DNA from: Chloroflexota bacterium
GTDB taxonomy: Bacteria; Chloroflexota; UBA6077; CF-72
DNA length: 13,709 nt
Direction: 5' to 3'
Assembly (NCBI GenBank): GCA_019247135.1
Contig: JAFAPL010000871.1
Coordinates: 1-13,709 of the forward strand
Shown here: positions 1 to 5,603 of the stretch, piece after piece
How the letters are laid out: each line of letters starts with the position of its first letter
Numbering within the stretch: position 1 is the stretch's first letter
Notes under the pieces: model-generated
The model's input: only the letters and a program-made list of their open reading frames with translations
Told to the model about the DNA's origin: nothing
Databases searched by the model: none
Program-made: the position numbers and the translations under genes

Positions 1-1
1 G

Positions 2-862
2 CGCCGCCAGCAAGAGCCCGCGGTCGTCATCGGCCTGCGCGGCGTTCGCGCGCTGCACGGTATCGAAGCTGGGGAGGGCTTTCTCAGGGTTGGGCCGACG
101 ACCACGCTCCACGAGATCGCCACGCATCCAGTCGTGCAAGGCCAGTACCCCGCGCTGGCGCACGCGGCAAAGCTGGTGTCGACGCCACACCTGCGCCGCA
201 TGGGCACGCTCGGCGGCAACCTTTGCCTCGACACTCGCTGCACCTACTACGACCAGAGCTATCACTGGCGCAAAAGCGTCGACTTCTGCAAAAAGAAGGA
301 CGGCGACATTTGCTGGGTCGCGCCGGGCAGCCCGCGGTGTTGGGCCGTCTCGAGCTCAGACACGGCGCCCGTGGCGGTCGCGCTGCAGGCTCGCCTGCGT
401 CTGGTCAGCGCCCACGGAGAGCGGACCATCGACGCCGGCGAGTTCTTCCGAGACGACGGCATCTTCTACCTGAGCCGCAAGCCCGACGAGATCCTGACGG
501 GAATAGAGCTGCCAGCGCTGGATGGCTGGCGCATGGCCTATCAGAAACTGCGGCGTCGGGGTTCGTTCGACTTTCCGATTCTCGGGGTCGCGGCGGCGGT
601 GCACATGCAGGACGGGCTCGTTCGAGATGCGCGGCTGGTCCTGGGGGCTGTTGGTTCCTCCCCGGTCGACGAGACAGCGCACGCGCAGGTGCTCGTTGGT
701 ACCCGCCCCACGCGTGAGACAATTGCGGAAGTCGCCGCAAATGCCTACAAAGGCGCCCGCCCGCTGGACAATACTGATCTGAACTACGCATGGCGCAAGA
801 AAATGACGCGCGTCTACGTGGAGCGCGCACTGACTCAGGTCTGCAATCTGGAGCCCGCGTGA
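2..862 (+). CDS. hcrB: 4-hydroxybenzoyl-CoA reductase, FAD/[4Fe-4S] (beta) subunit, 5'-truncated
   Basis: The reading frame is open from base 2, so the N-terminus lies outside the window; 286 residues are visible. The visible part fits a molybdopterin-dehydrogenase FAD-binding domain (GPTTTLHEIA, then RRMGTLGGNL, the usual FAD-pocket region) followed by the CO-dehydrogenase flavoprotein C-terminal domain. Directly after GGNL is an insertion with cysteines at visible residues 75, 80, 96, 104 and 113. C80, C96, C104 and C113 are spaced 16, 8 and 9. From memory, this is the spacing of the extra [4Fe-4S] ligands of Thauera aromatica HcrB (Cys122/138/146/155), which separates this subfamily from ordinary xanthine-dehydrogenase flavoproteins. 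The enzyme family removes the phenolic hydroxyl of 4-hydroxybenzoyl-CoA to give benzoyl-CoA. The molybdenum and [2Fe-2S] subunits would be expected upstream or elsewhere. The stop overlaps the next gene as GTGA. Substrate is inferred from the subfamily signature. Confidence 0.88.
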   Translation, partial: RRQQEPAVVIGLRGVRALHGIEAGEGFLRVGPTTTLHEIATHPVVQGQYPALAHAAKLVSTPHLRRMGTLGGNLCLDTRCTYYDQSYHWRKSVDFCKKKDGDICWVAPGSPRCWAVSSSDTAPVAVALQARLRLVSAHGERTIDAGEFFRDDGIFYLSRKPDEILTGIELPALDGWRMAYQKLRRRGSFDFPILGVAAAVHMQDGLVRDARLVLGAVGSSPVDETAHAQVLVGTRPTRETIAEVAANAYKGARPLDNTDLNYAWRKKMTRVYVERALTQVCNLEPA

Positions 863-1020
863 GCGTGCACTGCCCGTTCTGCGACGTGGGCGATGCGCAG
901 CTCATCTCACTCTTTGGATCGCAACTGTTGCTGAGTCAGTACCGCTGTCGTGCATGTGGGACATACTTCGAGGGGCTGCGCGACGAGGAGGTCGATCATG
1001 GCCGTCGAGCTGAAGACTGA
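859..1020 (+). CDS. Stand-alone zinc ribbon resembling the C-terminal domain of PaaD
   Basis: A 53-residue protein starting at GTG 859, which overlaps the upstream stop in a GTGA junction. An upstream ATG at 790 is in frame but would lie wholly inside the previous gene. The protein has two CxxC knuckles, C5-P-F-C8 and C30-R-A-C33, a four-cysteine zinc site. Between them is a segment (SLFGSQLLLSQYRCRACG) that resembles the C-terminal zinc ribbon of PaaD, where the family shows FGSTPCKALYRC-like sequence. PaaD is normally one polypeptide of about 165 residues: a DUF59/MIP18 domain plus this ribbon. Here the DUF59 half is a separate gene at 1916-2236. PaaD is thought to help build or insert the metal centre of the PaaABC epoxidase. 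That this small protein partners the DUF59 protein is an inference from similarity and position. Its stop lies 20 bases inside the following paaA-like gene. Confidence 0.75.
   Translation: MSVHCPFCDVGDAQLISLFGSQLLLSQYRCRACGTYFEGLRDEEVDHGRRAED
985..992 (+). promoter_or_regulatory. Strong Shine-Dalgarno for the paaA-like gene
   Basis: GAGGAGGT lies five bases before ATG 998, inside the end of the zinc-ribbon gene. It decides the paaA start in favour of ATG 998 over the in-frame upstream start at 950. It is the best ribosome-binding site seen in the window. Confidence 0.75.
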
Positions 1021-1915
1021 ACAAGCCACGCTCCAGCGCATCAAGACCGGCAAACTGGTCGAGGGCCTCGAGCACATGTCGCCCACCTATCTGGAGGGCA
1101 TCAAGCGCATCCTGACCGTGTCGGCGGACACCGAGCTGATCAGTGCGCCGGCCTATTTTCGGGCCGCCCAGGACGCCCCGAGCCTGAACGCGTTCGGGAC
1201 CGCGATCAGCATCGTCCAGGACGAGCTGGCGCATGCACACATCGCGTATCGGCTCCTGGAAGACCTCGGCGTCGACAAGGATTGGCTGATTTACCAGCGC
1301 CCGGCCGGGCAGTGGAAATACCCCTACGCGTTCGATGTGCCGCTGGATAGCTGGTACGAGCTGGTCGTCGCCAACGCGTTCTATGACCAGGCCGGCTACG
1401 AATTGCTGAGCGACGTCTATCACTCGACGACGTTCGGACCCTGGAAACGCGCGCTGGCGAAAGTCGATAAGGAAGAGACGTTTCATCTGCGGCATGGGCA
1501 ACAGTGGATCAAACGCCTGGCGCCGAATCCGGTCGAACGCGCCAGGCTCCAGCGTGCGGTCGACTGGATGTTCATGTTGACCGTTGAGTGGTTCGGGCTG
1601 CCGGATACAGAAAAGCGGCACACCGAACAGCTGGATTACGGATTCAAGGGCCGCAGCAATGACGAGCTGCGCCAGGCGTGGATGACCAAGGTCGTGCCGT
1701 TCTGTGAAGAAGTCGGACTGAACGTGCCAGCGCATCGCGAGGGTGATCGGTACGTCATCGACGTGCCGTTCCCGGCCCGCTTCGACGCCTCGGAGAAACG
1801 CTGGCTGCTCGAAGAAGGACAGATTGGCTGGGACGAAGTCCTGAAGCGCTGGAAAGGTCGCGGACCGATGAACGAGGAGTACGTCGGGTCGCTCCAGCGC
1901 GGCTGGAGTGCCTAG
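998..1915 (+). CDS. paaA: PaaA-like diiron oxygenase catalytic subunit (divergent ring 1,2-epoxidase alpha)
   Basis: A 305-residue ferritin-like protein, close to the length of E. coli PaaA (309). It carries paired diiron motifs: VQDELAHAH, with E76 and H79, and KEETFHLRHG, with E160 and H163. E46 and an acidic residue near 121-130 are plausible further ligands. The family-typical segments NDELRQ (221-226) and WKGRGPMNEE near the C-terminus also match PaaA. In the known pathway PaaA, with PaaC and PaaB, epoxidises the aromatic ring of phenylacetyl-CoA using O2 and electrons from PaaE. The sequence is clearly divergent from E. coli PaaA, and the neighbouring 4-hydroxybenzoyl-CoA reductase subunit suggests another aryl-CoA (perhaps benzoyl-CoA) may be the substrate; that is inference. 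The start at ATG 998 is supported by the strong Shine-Dalgarno. The TAG stop directly abuts the next GTG start. Confidence 0.82.
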   Translation: MAVELKTEQATLQRIKTGKLVEGLEHMSPTYLEGIKRILTVSADTELISAPAYFRAAQDAPSLNAFGTAISIVQDELAHAHIAYRLLEDLGVDKDWLIYQRPAGQWKYPYAFDVPLDSWYELVVANAFYDQAGYELLSDVYHSTTFGPWKRALAKVDKEETFHLRHGQQWIKRLAPNPVERARLQRAVDWMFMLTVEWFGLPDTEKRHTEQLDYGFKGRSNDELRQAWMTKVVPFCEEVGLNVPAHREGDRYVIDVPFPARFDASEKRWLLEEGQIGWDEVLKRWKGRGPMNEEYVGSLQRGWSA

Positions 1916-2236
1916 GTGAACGACCAGCTTGCACGCTTGTGGCGTGCCCTGGAGGACGTCGAAGATCCGGAGATTCCGGTGTCGGTGGTCGACATGGGGC
2001 TGATCGTGGACCTCGGGTTTGACCCTGACGCGCACGCGGCGCGACTGAAGATCACGTACACCGCCATGGGCTGCCCCGCCATGGAGATGATTCAGGACGA
2101 CATTCGTGCGCGGTTGCTGCTTGAGCAGGGCGTTGAGCGCGTCGATATCGAAGTTGTGTGGGATCCGGTCTGGTCGCGTAAACGGCTGAGCGACAACGCA
2201 CGAGCAACGATGCGGGAACTGGGGATCGGCGTATGA
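1916..2236 (+). CDS. paaD: MIP18/DUF59 protein, N-terminal half of PaaD as a separate gene
   Basis: A 106-residue DUF59 (MIP18-like) protein. Diagnostic segments are EDPEIPVSVVDMGLI (residues 16-30) and TAMGCPAMEMI (49-59), which holds the conserved cysteine C53. The C-terminal WDPVW...LSDNARATMRELGI resembles the linker of PaaD just before its zinc ribbon, and the protein stops there. Full-length PaaD is about 165 residues, so this gene lacks the whole ribbon; a ribbon of the right type is encoded separately at 859-1020. DUF59 proteins act in Fe-S or metal-centre assembly, and PaaD is needed for PaaABC activity. The GTG start follows the paaA stop with no gap (TAG-GTG), and the 3' end overlaps paaB in an ATGA junction, so translation is probably coupled. 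A generic SufT-like role is possible, but the operon position favours PaaD. Confidence 0.82.
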   Translation: MNDQLARLWRALEDVEDPEIPVSVVDMGLIVDLGFDPDAHAARLKITYTAMGCPAMEMIQDDIRARLLLEQGVERVDIEVVWDPVWSRKRLSDNARATMRELGIGV

Positions 2237-2421
2237 AGCGTCCGGTCTGGATCGTCCTCGCGAGAAGAAAATACGAGGAGCCGCTGTACCAGGTCGGCAC
2301 CGTGACGGCCGACGACGAGCACATGGCCGAGCTCTTCGCGCGAAGCATTTACGACGAGCACCCGTGGATCGAGATGGTGGTCGCTCCGCGTGACGCGGTT
2401 CGCACCGTGATCGCGGCGTGA
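2233..2421 (+). CDS. paaB: PaaB-like small subunit of the ring-epoxidase complex
   Basis: A 62-residue protein beginning W-I-V-L-A-R-R-K and including YQVGTVTADDEHMAELFARS and a terminal VVAPRDAV segment. These match the PaaB pattern of a WEVF-like strand, an H/Q-VGS-like turn, an A-D-x-x-M-A helix and a V-V-P-x-x-A end. E. coli PaaB is about 95 residues, so this is a shortened version. In the known complex PaaB bridges PaaAC heterodimers and has no catalytic residues. The start ATG overlaps the previous stop (ATGA) and the end overlaps paaC as GTGA. Identification rests on a short sequence plus its place between the paaD-like and paaC-like genes. Confidence 0.78.
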   Translation: MKRPVWIVLARRKYEEPLYQVGTVTADDEHMAELFARSIYDEHPWIEMVVAPRDAVRTVIAA

Positions 2422-3257
2422 GCGAGGAGCCCAGCCCGCCCGCGCCGGCAATTTTCGAGGCGGCGACAGATGCCGAAGCGACGGCGCGCGCGGTCGCCGC
2501 GGCCGCGCCGTCGGCGCCCGAACGGGTCGAGACGGGGGCGGTCGATCCTGCCATACGCGCCCCCGTGGCCGCGCTGCTGAGCTCGCTCGCGGACAACAAA
2601 TACATGCTCGGGCGGCGGTACGCGGAGTGGTGCACGGGTGCGCCCATGCTCGAGTCAGCGGTCGCGGCGGCGGCAATGGCGCAGGACGAACTGGGACATG
2701 CGCGCTCGTTCTACCCATTGCTGCGCGGCTTCGGGGCTGACGGGCAGATGGAGGAGCGCGGCTGGCAAGCCCGTCCTACCTCGGCCATGGCCTGTCTGGA
2801 TGCAGCCTTCGGTGACTGGAAGGACTTCATCGCGGCCAACGTCGTGGTCGATACTGCCCTGACCACGCTGCTCGCGGCGGCGACGGAGTCGAGCTACGAG
2901 CCGCTTCGGCAGCGCGCGCGCAAGATCGTGCAGGAGGAGGGGCCGCACTGGGTGCATGGGAGCGGATGGCTGCGCCGCCTGGCGGGCTCCACCGAGATGA
3001 TCGTTGCCCTCGAACGCGTATGGGACGATGCGTTCACGTGGTTTGGCAGGTCTGACGATGGCGTGCTGAGCGCGTTGGTTGAGCACGGCGTTGTCGCGCT
3101 GCTTCCTGATGACTTGCGAGCACAGCTTCAGAATCGATTGCAGCCGGTGCTCGAGAAGGCAGGACTCGCCGAAGGGCTCGCCGAGCCGCTGCTCCACCGA
3201 GAGCTGCCGTGGTCTCGGTGGGACGCCTCGGTGCGTCGCCTCCAGACTGGCGCCTGA
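2418..3257 (+). CDS. paaC: PaaC-like subunit that retains both ExxH motifs
   Basis: A 279-residue ferritin-like protein. Residues 52-80 (ALLSSLADNKYMLGRRYAEWC...APMLES) match the PaaC signature, in which E. coli has an L-x-Q-R-L-x-E-W-C-G-H-A-P-E-L-E pattern. The first 45 residues are an Ala/Pro/Glu-rich extension that makes it longer than E. coli PaaC (248). E. coli PaaC has DLLGQAR where a diiron protein has DExxH, so its first site is lost. Here the segment reads MAQDELGHAR, with E91 and H94, and a second motif QEEGPHWVHG gives E174 and H177. The subunit could therefore hold iron itself. The GTG start overlaps the paaB stop. It is the last gene of the module, followed by a 42-base gap before the glycan operon. 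It could instead be a second PaaA-type subunit, but the EWC region favours PaaC. Confidence 0.8.
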   Translation: MSEEPSPPAPAIFEAATDAEATARAVAAAAPSAPERVETGAVDPAIRAPVAALLSSLADNKYMLGRRYAEWCTGAPMLESAVAAAAMAQDELGHARSFYPLLRGFGADGQMEERGWQARPTSAMACLDAAFGDWKDFIAANVVVDTALTTLLAAATESSYEPLRQRARKIVQEEGPHWVHGSGWLRRLAGSTEMIVALERVWDDAFTWFGRSDDGVLSALVEHGVVALLPDDLRAQLQNRLQPVLEKAGLAEGLAEPLLHRELPWSRWDASVRRLQTGA

Positions 3258-3283
3258 CGGAGGGAGCGACAGCCGCGTGCGTG

Positions 3284-3289
3284 TACGCT
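3284..3289 (+). promoter_or_regulatory. Possible -10 element (TACGCT) for a leaderless glycan-operon transcript
   Basis: TACGCT fits the TAnnnT form of a -10 box and lies 10 bases before ATG 3300, the spacing expected if transcription starts at or next to the start codon. The gap 3258-3299 has no good Shine-Dalgarno; only CAGG touches the ATG. No convincing -35 is seen. This is a pattern reading without statistical support. Confidence 0.22.
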
Positions 3290-3299
3290 TAGCCACAGG

Positions 3300-4301
3300 A
3301 TGCTCGGTGCGCTGGCGGTGGCATTTTGCGTCGCGCTGATCGTCGCCGGGCTGTATTTACGACTCGCACGCGGGCGCGTGCTGGACCTGCCCAACGAGCG
3401 TAGCTCGCACGACCGACCGGTGCCGCGGGGCGGCGGAGTCGCGATCCTGGCAGGGTTCATCGTCGGACTGGTCGTCTGGTTGCTGAGCGGCAATGCGCTC
3501 TCGATTCGCGCGATTGGCTGGCTCATCGGTGCGCTGTTGATCGCGGGCGTGTCGTTCATAGATGACCTCAGGTCCCTGCCCGCCGGGCTGAGATTGGGCG
3601 TGCACGTGCTCGGCGCGCTCCTGCTGACGGCAGCAGGCGCACAAAGTGGAGAGCTGTCGCTGGCCGTGGCCGTGCCGCTCGCATTCGCCTGGGTGGCCCT
3701 GGTTACGAACGTCTACAACTTCATGGACGGCATCGACGGACTCGCTGCGTCCCAGGCGGTCTTCGCCGGTGCAGCTCTTGCAATCGCTGGAACATTCGTC
3801 CACAACCCGCTGGTCGCCATCGGCGGCGGGTTGTGCGCCGCCGCCTCGGCGGGTTTTCTCATCTACAATCTGCCGCCCGCGCGCCTGTTCATGGGCGATG
3901 TCGGCAGCACGTTCCTGGGCTTCAACTTTGCTGGTTTGAGTCTGCTCGGAAATCTCGGAGTGGGTGGCGGCAAACTGCCGATCGAGTTCGGTGTGGTCGT
4001 CCTCGCGCCATTTCTTTTCGACAGCCTGGTGACGCTGGGTCGACGGATTCTGCGCGGGGAGCGCTGGTATGAAGCGCACCGCTCCCATTTCTATCAGCGG
4101 CTCGTCGTGCGTGGGCTGTCACACGCGCAGGTGACGGCGCTGTACGCGGGACTGGCGGTGCTCGCGGCCGCGGCAGCGCTCGGTGGCCTGGTGCTGGACC
4201 AGCCGTTGCGGCAAGCGCTGGCGGTTGTGGCGTACCTGCCGATGCTCGCCGTGGTCCTGCTGGTGTGGCGATTGGAATCCTCGCACGTTGTCACTCCGTA
4301 A
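3300..4301 (+). CDS. Polyprenyl-phosphate sugar-1-phosphate transferase, WecA/WbpL type
   Basis: A 333-residue integral membrane protein of the glycosyltransferase 4 family (MraY/WecA superfamily) with about ten hydrophobic segments. Family motifs in order: LDLPNERSSHDRPVPRGGG (28-46), FIDDL with D88-D89, NVYNFMDGIDG (137-147), FMGDVGSTFLGF (197-208), and the cytosolic HRSHFYQR loop (260-267). The His-rich loop and the S-S-H-x-x-P-V-P-R-G-G-G sequence are typical of WbpL/WecA-type enzymes rather than MraY. It would transfer a HexNAc-1-phosphate-type sugar from a UDP-sugar to undecaprenyl phosphate on the inner face of the membrane, starting a surface glycan. The exact sugar cannot be read from sequence. 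ATG 3300 is the natural start at the N-end of the first membrane helix. It leads a four-gene glycan operon and sits only 6 bases before the next gene. Confidence 0.9.
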   Translation: MLGALAVAFCVALIVAGLYLRLARGRVLDLPNERSSHDRPVPRGGGVAILAGFIVGLVVWLLSGNALSIRAIGWLIGALLIAGVSFIDDLRSLPAGLRLGVHVLGALLLTAAGAQSGELSLAVAVPLAFAWVALVTNVYNFMDGIDGLAASQAVFAGAALAIAGTFVHNPLVAIGGGLCAAASAGFLIYNLPPARLFMGDVGSTFLGFNFAGLSLLGNLGVGGGKLPIEFGVVVLAPFLFDSLVTLGRRILRGERWYEAHRSHFYQRLVVRGLSHAQVTALYAGLAVLAAAAALGGLVLDQPLRQALAVVAYLPMLAVVLLVWRLESSHVVTP

Positions 4302-4307
4302 GCACTG

Positions 4308-5603
4308 ATGACCCGCATCTGCATGCTCGGACTCGGCTACATCGGTCTGCCGACGGCGAGCATGTTCGCCGTCGCTGGGCAGACGGTCATCGGGGTCGAT
4401 CCATCTCCGCGCATCCAGCATGCGCTCGCTTCTGGCAGCTTGCCGATCGAAGAACCCGAGCTGAAGACCCTCGTGACGGCCGCTTTGAATTCAGGCAACC
4501 TGCGCGTCCAGACGCGCCCCGAGCCGGCGGACGTGTTCATCATCGCCGTCCCGACACCGCTCGACGAATCGACGAAACGCGCCGACCTGAGTTTTGTGAA
4601 GCAAGCCGCGCGCGACATCCTGCCGTATGTGCGGCGCGGCAATCTGGTGGTGTTGGAGTCGACCGTGCCTCCGGGCACGACGCGCGAGGTGCTTGCTCCG
4701 ATACTCGCGGAATCCGGCTTACGGCCTGGGCATGACCTGTGTGTCGCGCACTGTCCGGAGCGCGTCCTGCCCGGTCGGATCCTGTTCGAGCTTGCCGAAA
4801 ATGACCGTATCGCTGGCGGCCTGACCCCTGGCTGCGCCGAGCGCGCTGCCGAGGTCTACGGCTCGTTCGTCAAGGGCGCGATCATGCGCACCAGCGCCAC
4901 GACCGCTGAACTGGTCAAGGTCATGGAAAATACCTACCGCGACGTCAATATCGCGCTGGCGAACGAGTTCGCCTTGATCGCCGAGCGGATAGGCGTCGAC
5001 GTGTGGGACGCGATTCGACTGGCCAACCACCATCCGCGGGTCAACGTGTTGCAGCCGGGGCCTGGCGTCGGCGGACACTGCATCGCGGTCGACCCATGGT
5101 TTCTGGTCGGCGCAGCGCCCGATGAGGCACACCTGATTCGATCCGCGCGCGCGGTGAATGACGCCATGCCCACGCACGTGCTGGCGTTGTTGGCCGAGAT
5201 GGCGGCGCCTCCTGCGCCAATCGCTCTGCTCGGCCTGACGTACAAGGCTGAGGTCGACGACGTCCGTGAAAGCCCGGCGCTGGAGGTGGCCCGTCAAGCG
5301 GTCGCAGCCGGGTACGGTGTCCGTCTGTGCGATCCGCATGTGACTGCTGATATGCCAGGACTGCCGGCCAAGCCACTTCCCATCGAGCAGGCTCTCAGCA
5401 GCGCAGAGGCGGTCGTGCTGCTGGTCAACCACAAGGCGTTCGTGGAGCTCGATCTCGACCTGGTCGCGGCACTTGTCGGGCGCAAGCAGCTACTCGATGC
5501 GCGAGGAGCGGTCGATGTTTCGGCCTGGCAGGCGCACGGCTTTACGGTGCGCGTGTTGGGCAGCGGTGCGCCCAGCTTCGAGCACGCTCGATCGCACGTA
5601 TGA
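4308..5603 (+). CDS. wecC: UDP-N-acetyl-D-mannosamine dehydrogenase (WecC type)
   Basis: A 431-residue UDP-glucose/GDP-mannose dehydrogenase family protein. The N-terminal Rossmann motif is LGLGYIGLP (G8, G10, G13). VPTPLDE (81-87), ESTVPPGTT (117-125) and AHCPERVLPGRILFEL (147-162) follow. The catalytic block is GPGVGGHCIAVDPWF, with the active-site cysteine C258. The CPERVLPG and GGHCIAVDPWF variants are characteristic of UDP-ManNAc (WecC) and related UDP-HexNAc dehydrogenases rather than UDP-glucose 6-dehydrogenase. The reaction is a two-step NAD+-dependent oxidation of C6 to give the uronic acid, a likely surface-glycan building block. The 2-epimerase WecB is not in the window. The TGA stop overlaps the next gene as ATGA. 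UDP-GlcNAc or UDP-GalNAc dehydrogenase is the main alternative. Confidence 0.88.
   Translation: MTRICMLGLGYIGLPTASMFAVAGQTVIGVDPSPRIQHALASGSLPIEEPELKTLVTAALNSGNLRVQTRPEPADVFIIAVPTPLDESTKRADLSFVKQAARDILPYVRRGNLVVLESTVPPGTTREVLAPILAESGLRPGHDLCVAHCPERVLPGRILFELAENDRIAGGLTPGCAERAAEVYGSFVKGAIMRTSATTAELVKVMENTYRDVNIALANEFALIAERIGVDVWDAIRLANHHPRVNVLQPGPGVGGHCIAVDPWFLVGAAPDEAHLIRSARAVNDAMPTHVLALLAEMAAPPAPIALLGLTYKAEVDDVRESPALEVARQAVAAGYGVRLCDPHVTADMPGLPAKPLPIEQALSSAEAVVLLVNHKAFVELDLDLVAALVGRKQLLDARGAVDVSAWQAHGFTVRVLGSGAPSFEHARSHV

Noticed and set aside
790..858. An upstream ATG extension of the zinc-ribbon gene
   Set aside because: The extra residues lie inside the hcrB coding sequence and show no conserved pattern. 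GTG 859 gives a clean overlap and starts next to the first CxxC.
950..997. An earlier start for the paaA-like gene
   Set aside because: The strong GAGGAGGT sits five bases before ATG 998, and the additional 16 residues resemble a shadow of the zinc-ribbon frame.
902..2647. A 581-residue open frame on the minus strand
   Set aside because: It lies opposite the coupled paaA, paaD, paaB and paaC genes, has Arg/Ala-rich low-complexity stretches and no family motifs. It is a GC-driven shadow.
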